Of a stretch of 47,752 bases of DNA, positions 30,990 through 41,849 are shown in pieces. The DNA is from an uncultured Collinsella sp. (GTDB lineage: Bacteria; Actinomycetota; Coriobacteriia; Coriobacteriales; Coriobacteriaceae). The notes beneath the pieces are model-generated. The model did not search any database. It saw only the letters and a list, made by a program, of their open reading frames with translations, and had not been told where the DNA came from. Positions within the stretch are counted from its first letter, which is position 1. Each line of letters starts with the position of its first letter. A program made the translations under genes and the position numbers. The stretch is from NCBI GenBank assembly GCA_959019775.1, contig CAUEPS010000015.1, forward strand, positions 1 through 47,752, given 5' to 3'.

Positions 30990-32531
30990 ATGTCGTTGAA
31001 TCTGGGCAGCCTGGGCATGGAAGATGCCTCGTTTAACTTTGGCGGTTCCTACATCATGGCACTCGACTGCGGCACTACCTCGGTACTCGCGACCATCGTC
31101 GACGAGTACGGCTGCATCGTCGCCCAGGCGCGTCGTAGCGTCAAAACCAGCTTCCCGCGCCCCGGCTGGGTGGAGCAGGATCCCACGGAGGTGCTTGCGA
31201 GCCAGATCGGCGTGATGATGGAGGTTCAGTTTAAGAGCGGCATCCATTCCGACCGCATCGCCGCCATCGGTATCTCCAACCAGCGCGAGACCACGGTGGT
31301 GTGGGACCGCATAAGCGGCCAACCCATCTATAACGCCATCGTGTGGCAATGCCGTCGCACCGCACCTCTGATCGACGAGTTGGTCGAGCAGGGCGCAGAA
31401 GAACTGGTGCGCTCCCGCACGGGACTCACGCTCGATCCGTATTTCTCGGCCTCCAAGGTGCAGTGGATCCTCGACAACGTCGATGGTGCGCGTGAGAGCG
31501 CGGCGGCGGGCGACCTCATGTTCGGCACCATCGACACCTGGCTCATCTACAACCTCACCGGCGGTCAGGTCTTTGCCACCGACTACACCAATGCCAGCCG
31601 CACCGCGCTCTTTAATATCCATACGCTCGATTGGGACGACGATCTGCTGGCGCTTTTCGACGTCCCGCGTTCCATGATGCCCGAGGTTCGTTGGAGCTCG
31701 GGCGACTACGGTCGCGTTGCGAGCGACATCATGACCAACATGCCACCCATCATGGGCGTGGCGGGCGACCAGCAGGCGTCGCTGTTCGGCCACTGCTGCT
31801 TCCATCCCGGCCAGACCAAAAACACCTATGGCACGGGCTGCTTTATGCTCATGAACACAGGCGACGAGATCGTCGAATCCAAGAACGGTTTGGTCTCCAC
31901 GATCGGTATCGCCGCGGACGGCAAGATCAGCTATGCGCTCGAGGGTTCTATCTTTGCCGCCGGCTCAACCATGAACTGGCTGCGCAACAACATGGGCATC
32001 ATCTCGAGCGTGAGCGAGTCCGCGCAACTCGCCACTTCGATTAACGACAACGAGGGCTGCTACTTCGTTCCCGCCTTCGCAGGCCTGGGCGCTCCCTGGT
32101 GGGACCCGCATGCTCGCGGTATCGTGTGCGGCCTGACCGGCGCCTCGAGTCGCGCGACCATTGTGCGTGCGGCTTGCGAGTCCATGGCCTACCAGAGCTA
32201 TGACGTGCTGCGCGCCATGGAGCAGGACGTGGGACTTTCGATTGAGCGCCTGTCCGTCGATGGCGGTGCCTCGCGCAACGAGTTCATCATGCAATTCCAG
32301 GCCGATCTGCTGGATATCCCCGTGCTGCAGTGCGAGACGGTGGAGACCACGGCGATCGGCGCCGCGTACTTGGCGGGCCTTGCCGTCGGCTATTGGGAGG
32401 ATTTGGAGGAGCTGGAGCAAAACGCTCAGATCGTCAAAGTCTTCCATCCTCACATGTCCGCCGAGCGCCGTGAGAGCAACCTCGCTGGTTGGCGTGATGC
32501 CGTCAAGCGTTCGCTCAACACCGCTCAGTAG
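30990..32531 (+). CDS. glpK: Glycerol kinase
   Basis: A 513-residue FGGY-family kinase that makes glycerol 3-phosphate. Family features: LDCGTTSVLATIVDEYG (ATP-binding start), GWVEQDPTEVL, ISNQRETTVVWDR, the NASRTALFNIHTLDWDDDLL stretch, GDQQASLFG, NTYGTGCFMLMNTG and VDGGASRNEFIMQFQ. A 20-residue leader precedes the first strand compared with E. coli GlpK. AGAAAGG lies before the ATG. It follows sua5 by 14 bases. No glycerol facilitator or glycerol-3-phosphate dehydrogenase gene is in the window. Confidence 0.96.
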   Translation: MSLNLGSLGMEDASFNFGGSYIMALDCGTTSVLATIVDEYGCIVAQARRSVKTSFPRPGWVEQDPTEVLASQIGVMMEVQFKSGIHSDRIAAIGISNQRETTVVWDRISGQPIYNAIVWQCRRTAPLIDELVEQGAEELVRSRTGLTLDPYFSASKVQWILDNVDGARESAAAGDLMFGTIDTWLIYNLTGGQVFATDYTNASRTALFNIHTLDWDDDLLALFDVPRSMMPEVRWSSGDYGRVASDIMTNMPPIMGVAGDQQASLFGHCCFHPGQTKNTYGTGCFMLMNTGDEIVESKNGLVSTIGIAADGKISYALEGSIFAAGSTMNWLRNNMGIISSVSESAQLATSINDNEGCYFVPAFAGLGAPWWDPHARGIVCGLTGASSRATIVRAACESMAYQSYDVLRAMEQDVGLSIERLSVDGGASRNEFIMQFQADLLDIPVLQCETVETTAIGAAYLAGLAVGYWEDLEELEQNAQIVKVFHPHMSAERRESNLAGWRDAVKRSLNTAQ

Positions 32532-32653
32532 GGTTGCGACGAGCTGCTCGATACAACAAACCGTTAAACTTATGCACGGCGCGAGGCAACAACGTCGCCA
32601 TGCGTCTTGTCAGCAAGGCCATCTTCCGGCCGCAATGAAAGGGGCATCAACCC

Positions 32654-33301
32654 ATGACCGTCACCTACGATACGTCCCGTGTGACCCTTGTCGATCACCC
32701 ACTCGTCCAGCACAAGCTGTCGATCTTGCGCGACAAGAGCACTGGCACCAACCAGTTCCGCCAGCTCGTGCGCGAGCTTGCGCTCTTTGACGGCTACGAG
32801 GCCATGCGCGACCTGCCCATGGAAGACGTCGAGGTCGAGACTCCCATCACCACCGCCACGTTTAAGCAGCTTGCCGGCAAGAAGCTCGCCATCGTTCCCA
32901 TCCTGCGCGCAGGCCTTGGCATGGTCGATGGCATCCTCGACTTGGTACCCTCCGCTCGCGTGGGCCACATCGGTATGGAGCGTGACGAGGTTACCCACGA
33001 GCCGCATGAGTATTACTGCAAGATGCCCAAGGATATCGACCAGCGCATCTGCCTGGTTGTTGACCCCATGCTCGCCACGGGCGGTTCGGCCGAGATGGCC
33101 ATCAGCTACCTGCGCGAGCGCGGTGTTAAGGATATCCGCATGCTGTGTATCGTCGCCGCGCCCGAGGGCCTCAAGTCACTGACCGAAAAGGACCCCGACG
33201 TACATATTTATACCTGCGCCATCGATGACCATCTCAACGAGGCCGCCTACATCGTTCCCGGCCTGGGCGACGCCGGCGACCGCATCTACGGTACGCTCTA
33301 G
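32654..33301 (+). CDS. upp: Uracil phosphoribosyltransferase
   Basis: A 215-residue enzyme that converts uracil and PRPP to UMP. The PRPP loop is VDPMLATGGSAEMA; the N-terminal VDHPLVQHKLSILRDKSTGTNQFRQLVREL and the C-terminal PGLGDAGDRIYGT are diagnostic for Upp. GAAAGGGG lies upstream of the ATG. It stands just before the ATP synthase operon, as in many Gram-positive bacteria. Confidence 0.97.
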   Translation: MTVTYDTSRVTLVDHPLVQHKLSILRDKSTGTNQFRQLVRELALFDGYEAMRDLPMEDVEVETPITTATFKQLAGKKLAIVPILRAGLGMVDGILDLVPSARVGHIGMERDEVTHEPHEYYCKMPKDIDQRICLVVDPMLATGGSAEMAISYLRERGVKDIRMLCIVAAPEGLKSLTEKDPDVHIYTCAIDDHLNEAAYIVPGLGDAGDRIYGTL

Positions 33302-33491
33302 TCGTTGGGCCTTGTCGGTTACGGTCACAAATACGAAGAAATGGTGCGCGCGGGCGAGCAAAAGTCGTCCACGCGCACTTCTGTTAACGGACGTTTTGCG
33401 CTGAGGGGTTCGAAAAAACGTATTACCGTACCTGCGGCATAAAGAAGGCCTTAAGAAAACGTACAGGTGCGTATTAACCGTTTGTTTTACG

Positions 33492-33520
33492 GTTGTACTT
33501 TAGCGATTGGCTCGTACAAT
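33492..33520 (+). promoter_or_regulatory. Likely promoter of the ATP synthase operon
   Basis: TTGTAC (33493-33498) is followed 16 bases later by TACAAT (33515-33520). The AT-rich 33400-33490 region upstream carries near-repeats around AACGTATTACCGT and GCGTATTAACCGT, which may bind a regulator. The first coding start lies 61 bases downstream. Confidence 0.55.
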
Positions 33521-33581
33521 TGTCACCAATGTTTGGCTGGGACTGTGCTGTGAGGCGTTAAAAAGGAAAGCGAGGAAGCCA

Positions 33582-33893
33582 GTGTTTCAGATAGCCGATC
33601 TGCTCGCTATCGTTGCAGGCGCCATCGCGGGCGCAATTGCCTTCCTTCCCTTTGTCTTTACGCTCAAGCCGGTTCTTGACGATAAGCAGAATGCGGACAT
33701 GCTCAAGGGTATGGTGAGTCTGGCGGTCTCGGCAGTCGCCCTGCTCGTCTTTACCTTGGTTGTGTTTGCGTTGTTCGGAGAGGCATTTCGCATGTTCCTC
33801 CTGGGCGAGGCGATCGGCTTCGTGGTCTTTATGGCCGCCTGCACGGTTCGCGTCGCCAAGGCGCTGCGAGATCCTCATGAGGTCGAAAGGTAA
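33582..33893 (+). CDS. Small membrane protein, AtpI-like, first gene of ATP synthase operon
   Basis: A 103-residue hydrophobic protein with about four spans (starting VFQIADLLAIVAGAIAGAIAFLPFVF; second pair in MVSLAVSAVALLVFTLVVFALFG). Sequence similarity to AtpI is not clear, but the place directly before atpB is that of AtpI/AtpZ-type proteins that assist c-ring assembly or Mg uptake. The GTG at 33582 has GAGGAAG just upstream and is chosen over an in-frame ATG-like start at 33507 that lies within the promoter. atpB begins three bases after its stop. Confidence 0.6.
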   Translation: MFQIADLLAIVAGAIAGAIAFLPFVFTLKPVLDDKQNADMLKGMVSLAVSAVALLVFTLVVFALFGEAFRMFLLGEAIGFVVFMAACTVRVAKALRDPHEVER

Positions 33894-33896
33894 GTC

Positions 33897-34700
33897 GTGG
33901 AAATTTTTGAAAAGCTGCCTGATGAGATTAATCATCTGGTCAGCGAGTTCAGCTCCACCCCTGTCGTGGGCGATCTGAGCTGCGGCATCACGCAGTACTC
34001 GTTTTGGCTGATCGTCTCCACGATCGTGCTCCTGATCGTCCTGGCCGTGTTCAAGAAGAAGCAGACCCTGGTTCCCAAGGGCTTCTTCGTCAACGGTTTC
34101 GAGTACATCATCGAGTACGTCGAGAACGATATCGGCAAGGGCGTCGTGGGTGAGAACTGGAAGAAGCACTTCCCGTTCCTGTGCTCGCTTTTCCTGTTCA
34201 TCCTGATCAATAACATGATCGGCCTGATCCCGGGAATGAAGCCCGGCACCGGCGCAATCGGCTCCACCGCCGCGCTCGCCATCTTCGCCTTCGTGTACTT
34301 CATCTACTACGGATGCAAGGCTCACGGCGTGATCGGCTACATCAAGAGCCTCGCCCCGCAGGGCGTGAGCTTCCCGATGAACGTGCTTGTGTGGGTCGTC
34401 GAGCTTTTCTCGACCTTCCTGCGCCTCATCACGCTCGCCGTCCGTCTGTTCTGCAACATGTTCGCAGGACACGTGGTCATGGGCTCGTTCGCCATCATGG
34501 CGAGCATGTTCATGCAGCCGCTGCTTCAGCAGGTTTCTGCGGCCCACGCCGTCGGCGCCCTGCCTTCGCTGGCCTGGCTTGCCATCCTCATCCTGATCTA
34601 TGCGATCGAGCTTGTGGTCGGCGCCATCCAGGCTTACGTCTTCACGGTCCTTACCGCCGTGTATGTCTCCGAGGCAGAGGAGGTCGCGGAGGAGGAGTAA
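33897..34700 (+). CDS. atpB: ATP synthase Fo subunit a
   Basis: A 267-residue membrane protein that forms the ion half-channels. The essential Arg lies in LITLAVRLFCNMFAGH, followed by the terminal hydrophobic pair (AILILIYAIELVVGAIQAYVFTVL). HFPFLCSLFLFILINNMIGLIPG is the typical early span. GTG start at 33897 with GAAAGG upstream. His follows Ala-Gly after the Arg helix, matching the His/Glu swap found in many bacteria relative to E. coli. Confidence 0.95.
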   Translation: MEIFEKLPDEINHLVSEFSSTPVVGDLSCGITQYSFWLIVSTIVLLIVLAVFKKKQTLVPKGFFVNGFEYIIEYVENDIGKGVVGENWKKHFPFLCSLFLFILINNMIGLIPGMKPGTGAIGSTAALAIFAFVYFIYYGCKAHGVIGYIKSLAPQGVSFPMNVLVWVVELFSTFLRLITLAVRLFCNMFAGHVVMGSFAIMASMFMQPLLQQVSAAHAVGALPSLAWLAILILIYAIELVVGAIQAYVFTVLTAVYVSEAEEVAEEE

Positions 34701-34824
34701 TCTTCCGTTCGCGCCTTAAAGGTAAGGCAATTCGTTAAACCGCCGGTGCCCGTACCCATGGAGCTCGGCAGTTATAAAAAGGTTATCCTGCGTGAAATAA
34801 GACACGCACGACAAAGGAGGAATC

Positions 34825-35019
34825 GTGGGAGTTATCGGTTACGGTCTCGGTGTTATCGGCGCTGGTCTTGCTATCGGCCTGTCTGCTCTGGGTGCTACGG
34901 GTGCTATGGCCCGTCAGCCTGAGGTCCAGGGCCGCGTGTTCACCGTCTTCATCATGGGCTCCGCCTTCGGCGAGGCTCTGGCTCTGATCGGCTTCGTTGT
35001 CGCGCTGATCGTTAAATAG
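34825..35019 (+). CDS. atpE: ATP synthase Fo subunit c
   Basis: A 64-residue helical hairpin that forms the rotor ring. The loop is ARQPE (29-33) and the ion-binding carboxylate is Glu50 in GSAFGEALALIGF. Glu50 is followed by Ala rather than Ser/Thr, and Ile17 replaces the Gln of sodium-type c subunits, so proton coupling is favoured. GTG start with AAAGGAGG at ideal distance, suggesting the high translation needed for ring stoichiometry. The 124-base gap from atpB holds no other frame. Confidence 0.95.
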   Translation: MGVIGYGLGVIGAGLAIGLSALGATGAMARQPEVQGRVFTVFIMGSAFGEALALIGFVVALIVK

Positions 35020-35034
35020 CTCGGAGCGTCAAGT

Positions 35035-35637
35035 ATGAATCTTTCATCCCAGAAGAGCGCGATCGCACTCTCCGCGTCCGCGGCCGCGCTGCTCATGCCG
35101 GTTTCCGCGTTCGCCGAGGACGGCGCTGCCGGTGCGGACATCCTCATCCCTAAGATGGCGGAGTTCATCCCGGCACTTATCGCCTTCCTGATCATCTGGA
35201 TCGTGCTGGCCAAGGTCGCCCTGCCGGGCATCATGAAAACCATGGAGGAGCGCGGCAAGAAGATCGAGGAGAGCCTCGACGAGGCCGAGAAGACCAAGCA
35301 GGAGGCCATCGCCAAGCGCGCTGAGTCCGACTCGATCGTCACTGACGCCCGTCGTCAGGCTGCCGACATCGTTCTCGAGGCCCGTAAGGACGCCGAGTCC
35401 GAGCGCGCCCGTATCATCGAGGCTGCTCACAAGGAGGCCGAGGAGATCATCGCCAAGGCCCATACGACCGTCGAGGACGAGCGCAAGTCCATCTACGCCG
35501 GTGCCGCGAGCTCCATCGCCGACCTGTCCGTTGCCGTCGCCACCAAGATTGTGGGCGAGGCACTCGAGGACGAGGGCGAGCAGAAGAAGCTCATCGAGCG
35601 CTACATCCAGGAAGCAGGTAGCCTGAATGCCGACTAG
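35035..35637 (+). CDS. atpF: ATP synthase Fo subunit b with signal-peptide-like N-terminus
   Basis: A 200-residue stator subunit: one membrane span (about 43-60, FIPALIAFLIIWIVLAKVALPG) and a long charged coiled coil (about 65-170). Ahead of the span is an unusual segment: Lys7, a hydrophobic Ala-rich stretch (8-22), then PVSAFA followed by Glu, which looks like a cleavable signal peptide (AFA-ED at 25-28). Typical b subunits begin directly with the span. The ATG at 35035 is only 15 bases after atpE. Its end overlaps atpH by 11 bases. Confidence 0.92.
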   Translation: MNLSSQKSAIALSASAAALLMPVSAFAEDGAAGADILIPKMAEFIPALIAFLIIWIVLAKVALPGIMKTMEERGKKIEESLDEAEKTKQEAIAKRAESDSIVTDARRQAADIVLEARKDAESERARIIEAAHKEAEEIIAKAHTTVEDERKSIYAGAASSIADLSVAVATKIVGEALEDEGEQKKLIERYIQEAGSLNAD

Positions 35638-36103
35638 CCGCTATCAGGACAAGGTGCTCGAGACCTACGCGCGCTCCCTTTTGGAAGCCGCCAAGACCGA
35701 GAACCATGTGTTCGAGGACCTCGAGATGATCGAGCGCCTGGCTAGCGCCAGCCCCGAGATCATCGCCGTGCTCGACACCATGTCCAAGCGCGACCAGCTC
35801 GACCTTCTTCCCAAGGTGGCAGCTGCCTTTAAGTATGTTGCCGAGGAAGACGAGGATGTAGTGGGCGTGACCGTCACCACGGCGATCCCGCTCGACGACG
35901 AGCTGCGTCAAACCATCACTAAGAAATGCGAGCAGGACTTCGGCCGCAAGGTATTCCTTATCGAGCAGGTCGACCCGTCTATTGTAGGCGGCCTGGTGCT
36001 CGAGGCCCGCGGCGAGCGTCGTGACATCTCCGTCAAGACGCAGCTGCGCATCGCGCAGGAGACCCTCGCAAACTCTGCTAATTCGTACGGAGGTGAAGCC
36101 TAA
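35627..36103 (+). CDS. atpH: ATP synthase F1 subunit delta
   Basis: A 158-residue OSCP/delta subunit linking F1 to the b stator: YQDKVLETYARSLLEAA helices at the start and the C-terminal strand pair around DPSIVGGLVLEARGERRDISVKTQL, a diagnostic region. Overlaps atpF by 11 bases and atpA by one (TAATG), so it is translationally coupled on both sides. Confidence 0.94.
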   Translation: MPTSRYQDKVLETYARSLLEAAKTENHVFEDLEMIERLASASPEIIAVLDTMSKRDQLDLLPKVAAAFKYVAEEDEDVVGVTVTTAIPLDDELRQTITKKCEQDFGRKVFLIEQVDPSIVGGLVLEARGERRDISVKTQLRIAQETLANSANSYGGEA

Positions 36104-37701
36104 TGTCCGAAACCCTCAATGCCCAGGATATCGCCAAGAAACTGCAGGAGCAGCTCACGAGCCTCTCCGCGACGGTAGATACGCATGAGGTTTCAACGGT
36201 CGACGAGGTAGGCGACGGCATCGCGCGCGTCTCCGGCCTCAAGAGCGCCATGGCAGGCGAGCTTCTGGAGTTTAAGAGCTCCGATACCGGTGAGACCGTC
36301 TTCGGCCTTGCCCAGAACCTTGACCGTGACGAGGTCGGCGCCGTTCTGTTCGGTGCCGTCGACTCCATCAAGGAAGGCGACGAGTGCCGCACCACTGGCC
36401 GCATTATGGATATCCCCGTGAGCCGTGCCATGCTCGGCCGCGTCGTCAATCCGCTCGGCCAGCCCATCGACGGCCTGGGCGACATCGTCGCCACGCATCG
36501 TCGCCCCATCGAGTTCAAGGCCCCCGGTGTCATCGACCGTACCCCGGTGTGCGAGCCGGTTCAGACCGGCCTGTTGGCCATCGACTCCATGGTGCCTATC
36601 GGCCGCGGTCAGCGTGAGCTCATCATCGGCGACCGTAAGACCGGTAAGACCGCCATTGCCATCGACGCTATCCTCAATCAGCGCGGCAAGGGCATGGTCT
36701 GCATCTATGTCGCCATCGGCCAGAAGGCCTCCACGGTTGCCAACATCCGCGAGACCCTCGCTCAGCACGGTGCGCTCGACTACACCATCATCGTTTCGGC
36801 CACCGCTGCCGATTCCGCCCCTATGCAGTACATCGCGCCTATGGCCGGTGCCGCTATCGGCGAGTTCTTCATGTACAACGGCGAGGACGGTAAGCCCGCC
36901 AGCGAGACCAACCCCGGCGGCCACGTGCTCGTCATCTACGACGACCTGTCCAAGCAGGCCGTGGCCTACCGTCAGATGTCGCTGACGCTGCATCGTCCGC
37001 CCGGACGTGAGGCCTATCCTGGCGACATCTTCTACCTGCACTCTCGTCTGCTCGAGCGTGCCGTCAAGATGTCCAAGAAGAACGGCTACGGCTCCATGAC
37101 GGCACTGCCGATCATCGAGACCCAGGACGGCGACGTCTCGGCCTACATTCCGACCAACGTCATTTCCATTACCGATGGTCAGATCTACCTGCAGTCCGAG
37201 CTCTTCTTCCAGGGTCAGCGCCCGGCAGTCGACGTGGGTATCTCCGTGTCCCGCGTCGGTGGCGATGCACAGACCAAGGCCATGAAGCAGGTCGCCGGCA
37301 ACCTCCGTCTGGACCTCGCTTCGTACCAGGAGCTCGCTGGCTTTACCCAGTTCGGCTCCGACCTCGACGAGGCTACTCAGAAGCAGCTGACCCATGGTGC
37401 CCGCATGACCGAGCTCCTGAAGCAGCCGCGCTACCAGCCGTTTGAGGTTGGCGAGCAGATTGTTACGCTGTTCGCTGGCAACGAGGGCTTCCTGGATGAC
37501 CTGGAGATCGCCGACGTGCTGCCTTTCCGTGCCGAGCTCATCGAGTACATGGACAATGGCTTTGGCTCGCTGCTCGACAAGGTTCGCGCCAAGAAGATCG
37601 ACGATGACACCAAGGCTGAGCTCCTGCGCGTCATCGGTGACTTCAAGCAGCAGTTCATGGCCAAGCACCATGCCGATACGACTGGATCAGAGGAGAACTA
37701 A
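36103..37701 (+). CDS. atpA: ATP synthase F1 subunit alpha
   Basis: A 532-residue non-catalytic nucleotide-binding subunit. Walker A is GDRKTGKTAIA; further family marks are GDGIARVSGL, SRAMLGRVVNPLGQPIDG, the PGREAYPGDIFYLHSRLLERA region and VGGDAQTKAMKQVAG. The ATG shares its A with the atpH stop codon. Length is slightly over the usual 500-510 because of short N- and C-terminal tails. Confidence 0.98.
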   Translation: MSETLNAQDIAKKLQEQLTSLSATVDTHEVSTVDEVGDGIARVSGLKSAMAGELLEFKSSDTGETVFGLAQNLDRDEVGAVLFGAVDSIKEGDECRTTGRIMDIPVSRAMLGRVVNPLGQPIDGLGDIVATHRRPIEFKAPGVIDRTPVCEPVQTGLLAIDSMVPIGRGQRELIIGDRKTGKTAIAIDAILNQRGKGMVCIYVAIGQKASTVANIRETLAQHGALDYTIIVSATAADSAPMQYIAPMAGAAIGEFFMYNGEDGKPASETNPGGHVLVIYDDLSKQAVAYRQMSLTLHRPPGREAYPGDIFYLHSRLLERAVKMSKKNGYGSMTALPIIETQDGDVSAYIPTNVISITDGQIYLQSELFFQGQRPAVDVGISVSRVGGDAQTKAMKQVAGNLRLDLASYQELAGFTQFGSDLDEATQKQLTHGARMTELLKQPRYQPFEVGEQIVTLFAGNEGFLDDLEIADVLPFRAELIEYMDNGFGSLLDKVRAKKIDDDTKAELLRVIGDFKQQFMAKHHADTTGSEEN

Positions 37702-37706
37702 GCCCT

Positions 37707-38614
37707 ATGGCCAACCTTCGCGACATTAAGAAGCGAATCTCCTCGGTTACCACGACCAAGCAGATCACGCGCACGATGGAGATGGTCTCTACGGCCAAGA
37801 TCCGTCGTGCCCTCGATCGCTCCAAGCAGGCCGAGCCCTATAAGGAGGCGCTGACCGACGTCATGCTGACGGTTGCCGGCGACGCCTCCTGCTCGGGCAC
37901 CGATCCCATGCTGCAGAAGCATGAGAGCGTCAAGCATGGCCTGATTGTCGTCATTGCTTCGGACCGCGGCCTTGCCGGCGGTTTCAATACGACGGTGGAG
38001 CGCACGGCCGAAAAGCTCGCCGCTTCTTGGGCGAACGACGGCATCGAGTGCGAGATCATCGCGTGTGGGCGCAAACCGGCCACGTATTTCCGCGACCGCG
38101 CAAACGTCGCCATGCACTTTGAGGGCAACTCCTCCGAGCCCGATTTCAATCAGGCCCGCATGATCTCCTCTCATATCTGCGATGCGTATCGTGCCGGTGA
38201 GCTTGACCGCGTCGAGCTTGTTTACCACCACGCCAAGAACCGCGTGGATCAGGAGCTTCGCGTCGAGCACTTGCTGCCGCTCGATCCCGAGATGATCGCT
38301 ATGGCCCACGGTCCGCGTAAGAACGAGACCGACGCCCCTAAGCGCATCTCGTCCACGTTCGAGTTCGTGCCCTCTCCCGAGCATGTTCTCGGCAAACTTG
38401 TGCCGTCATATATCCTGACGGTCATCTACCAGGCCCTGATCGATTCGGCGGCCGCCGAGCAGGGTGCGCGCCGCAAGGCCATGCACTCCGCAACGGAAAA
38501 CGCCACCGCGATCATCTCGACCCTTACCCGCACGTATAGTCGCGTGCGCCAGGCTTCGATCACGACCGAGATCAACGAGATCGTCGGCGGAGCCTCAGCA
38601 TTGGAGGAACAGTA

Positions 38615-38615
<1 letters not shown>
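37707..38615 (+). CDS. atpG: ATP synthase F1 subunit gamma
   Basis: A 302-residue central-stalk subunit: N-terminal MANLRDIKKRISSVTTTKQITRTMEMVSTAKIRRA helix and C-terminal MHSATENATAIISTLTRTYSRVRQASITTEINEIVGGA helix, which together form the rotating coiled coil. The ATG is five bases after atpA. Its stop overlaps the atpD start by one base. Confidence 0.97.
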
Positions 38616-40069
<1,454 letters not shown>

Positions 40070-40072
40070 GTT

Positions 40073-40465
40073 ATGCGTATCCGCATCGTGTGCCCCGTGA
40101 GCTGCGCCTATGAGGGCGACGCTGCGTTCGTGTCCATTCCGTCCACGGATGGCGAGTTTGGCGTTCTGCCTGCTCACTCCAGCGAAATCTGCACGATCGA
40201 CCGCGGTTACGTTCGCGTTTCCGATAAGGCCATGGGCACTGTCGACCACACGTTTGCCGTGGCCGGCGGCTATGCCCAGGTTGCGGACGATGTTGTGACC
40301 GTCCTCGCCGAGCGCGCTTGCGATTTGGCGACCGTCGACGCCGACAAGGTTAAAGCTGATATTCAAGGTTTTGAAGAGAAGCTGGGTAATTTGTCGGAGG
40401 ATGATGCACGCCGCGCCTACCTCTATAATGAAATCGCATGGTGTAAGCTCAAGCTTGCCCAATAG
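40073..40465 (+). CDS. atpC: ATP synthase F1 subunit epsilon
   Basis: A 130-residue subunit with the N-terminal beta barrel (FVSIPSTDGEFGVLPAHSSE, then FAVAGGYAQVADDVVTVLAERA) and two short C-terminal helices (about 85-130), the part that can inhibit ATP hydrolysis. It begins three bases after atpD and closes the operon; a terminator follows. Confidence 0.95.
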   Translation: MRIRIVCPVSCAYEGDAAFVSIPSTDGEFGVLPAHSSEICTIDRGYVRVSDKAMGTVDHTFAVAGGYAQVADDVVTVLAERACDLATVDADKVKADIQGFEEKLGNLSEDDARRAYLYNEIAWCKLKLAQ

Positions 40466-40501
40466 TCAGACGTTTTAACGTTCGACCATTTGCGAACACA
40501 T

Positions 40502-40540
40502 CATGCCCGGGATGGCCCAGCCACCCCGGGCATGCTTTTT
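40502..40540 (+). terminator. Terminator between atpC and murA
   Basis: CATGCCCGGG (40502-40511) pairs with CCCGGGCATG (40525-40534), with extra TGG/CCA pairing inside, followed by CTTTTT. Only 13 bases separate it from the murA start, so read-through may also feed murA. Confidence 0.8.
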
Positions 40541-40553
40541 GAAAGGGTAGACC

Positions 40554-41837
40554 TTGGATATTATCCGCGTTGAGGGTGGCCACGCCATCGGAGGTTCCGT
40601 GCCTGTTTCGGGTGCCAAGAACTCCGCGCTCAAACTTATGGCGGCAACGCTTCTGGCGCCGGGCAAGACGACGCTGCAGAACGTGCCTGATATTTCCGAT
40701 GTCCACGTGATGGGCAAGGTGCTCAAGGGTATGGGCGCTACGATCGATGTTCTCGACGAGCACACGCTCGAGATCGATACCTCCCAAGTCGATTCTTGGG
40801 AGGCTCCCTATGAGCTCGTTGCCAAGATGCGCGCTTCCACTGCCGTGATGGGACCCCTGCTGGGCCGTTTCCATCGCGCCAAGATCGCCATGCCCGGCGG
40901 CTGCAACCTGGGCGCTCGCAAGATCGACATGCATATCTTGGGTCTTGAGGCCTTGGGCGTTGAGTTCGATACCGCCCACGGCTATATCAACGCCAACGCG
41001 CCCCAGGGCCTGCACGGTACCACCGTCACGCTCGAGTTTGCCAGTGTCGGTGCGACCGAGAACCTCATCATGGCCTCCGTTCGCGCGCAGGGTACCACGG
41101 TTATCGATAATGCCGCCCGCGAGCCCGAGATCGTCGATCTCGCCAACATGCTCAACGAGATGGGTGCCAAGATTGTCGGCGCCGGTACGCCTGTCGTGAC
41201 CATCGAGGGCGTGGAGGAGCTGCATCCCGTTAGCCATCGCGTGGTGGGTGACCGCATCGAGGCCGGTACCTTTATCGTTGCCGGCGCGTTGATGGCCGAC
41301 GATCGCGGTGTCGATGTTACGGGCTTTTGCCCCATTCATTTGGGCATGGTGCTCAAGAAGATGGAGCTCATGGGCATCGACTGCGAGCGCGTCGAGGATG
41401 GCGTCCATGTGAATCGCGTCGAGCACATCAAGCCGGTCGATATCCAGACGCTCCCGTTCCCCGGTTTCCCCACGGACATGCAGGCGCAGATCATGGTGCT
41501 CTCCGCCCTGGCCGACGGCAGCTCCGTTATCACCGAGAACATCTTCGAGAATCGCTTTATGTTCGCATCCGAGCTGGTGCGAATGGGCGCCGATATTCGC
41601 ATCGAGAGCCATCACGCTATGATTCACGGCGTCAAGGGCTTTTCCGGCGCTCAGGTAACCTCACCGGATCTTCGTGGTGGCGCGGCACTCGTCGTTGCCG
41701 GCCTCATTGCCGACGGCACGACCGAGGTCTCGGCCATCCATCACATTAAGCGCGGCTACGAGCAGTTTGTTGAAAAGCTGCAGGCGCTTGGCGCTCATGT
41801 CGAACACGCCACTGTTCCCGATCCCGTCATCTACTAA
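40554..41837 (+). CDS. murA: UDP-N-acetylglucosamine 1-carboxyvinyltransferase
   Basis: A 427-residue enzyme that adds enolpyruvate to UDP-GlcNAc, the first committed step of peptidoglycan synthesis. Lys22 (SGAKNSAL) and the reactive Cys117 (MPGGCNLGARKIDMH) are both present; Cys at this place is the residue fosfomycin modifies. The start is TTG at 40554 with AAAGGG upstream; it gives the canonical MDIIRVEGG beginning and no ATG is suitably placed. It follows the ATP synthase operon terminator, and an LCP gene follows 12 bases after its stop. Confidence 0.95.
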   Translation: MDIIRVEGGHAIGGSVPVSGAKNSALKLMAATLLAPGKTTLQNVPDISDVHVMGKVLKGMGATIDVLDEHTLEIDTSQVDSWEAPYELVAKMRASTAVMGPLLGRFHRAKIAMPGGCNLGARKIDMHILGLEALGVEFDTAHGYINANAPQGLHGTTVTLEFASVGATENLIMASVRAQGTTVIDNAAREPEIVDLANMLNEMGAKIVGAGTPVVTIEGVEELHPVSHRVVGDRIEAGTFIVAGALMADDRGVDVTGFCPIHLGMVLKKMELMGIDCERVEDGVHVNRVEHIKPVDIQTLPFPGFPTDMQAQIMVLSALADGSSVITENIFENRFMFASELVRMGADIRIESHHAMIHGVKGFSGAQVTSPDLRGGAALVVAGLIADGTTEVSAIHHIKRGYEQFVEKLQALGAHVEHATVPDPVIY

Positions 41838-41849
41838 TGCAGGTTGCCT

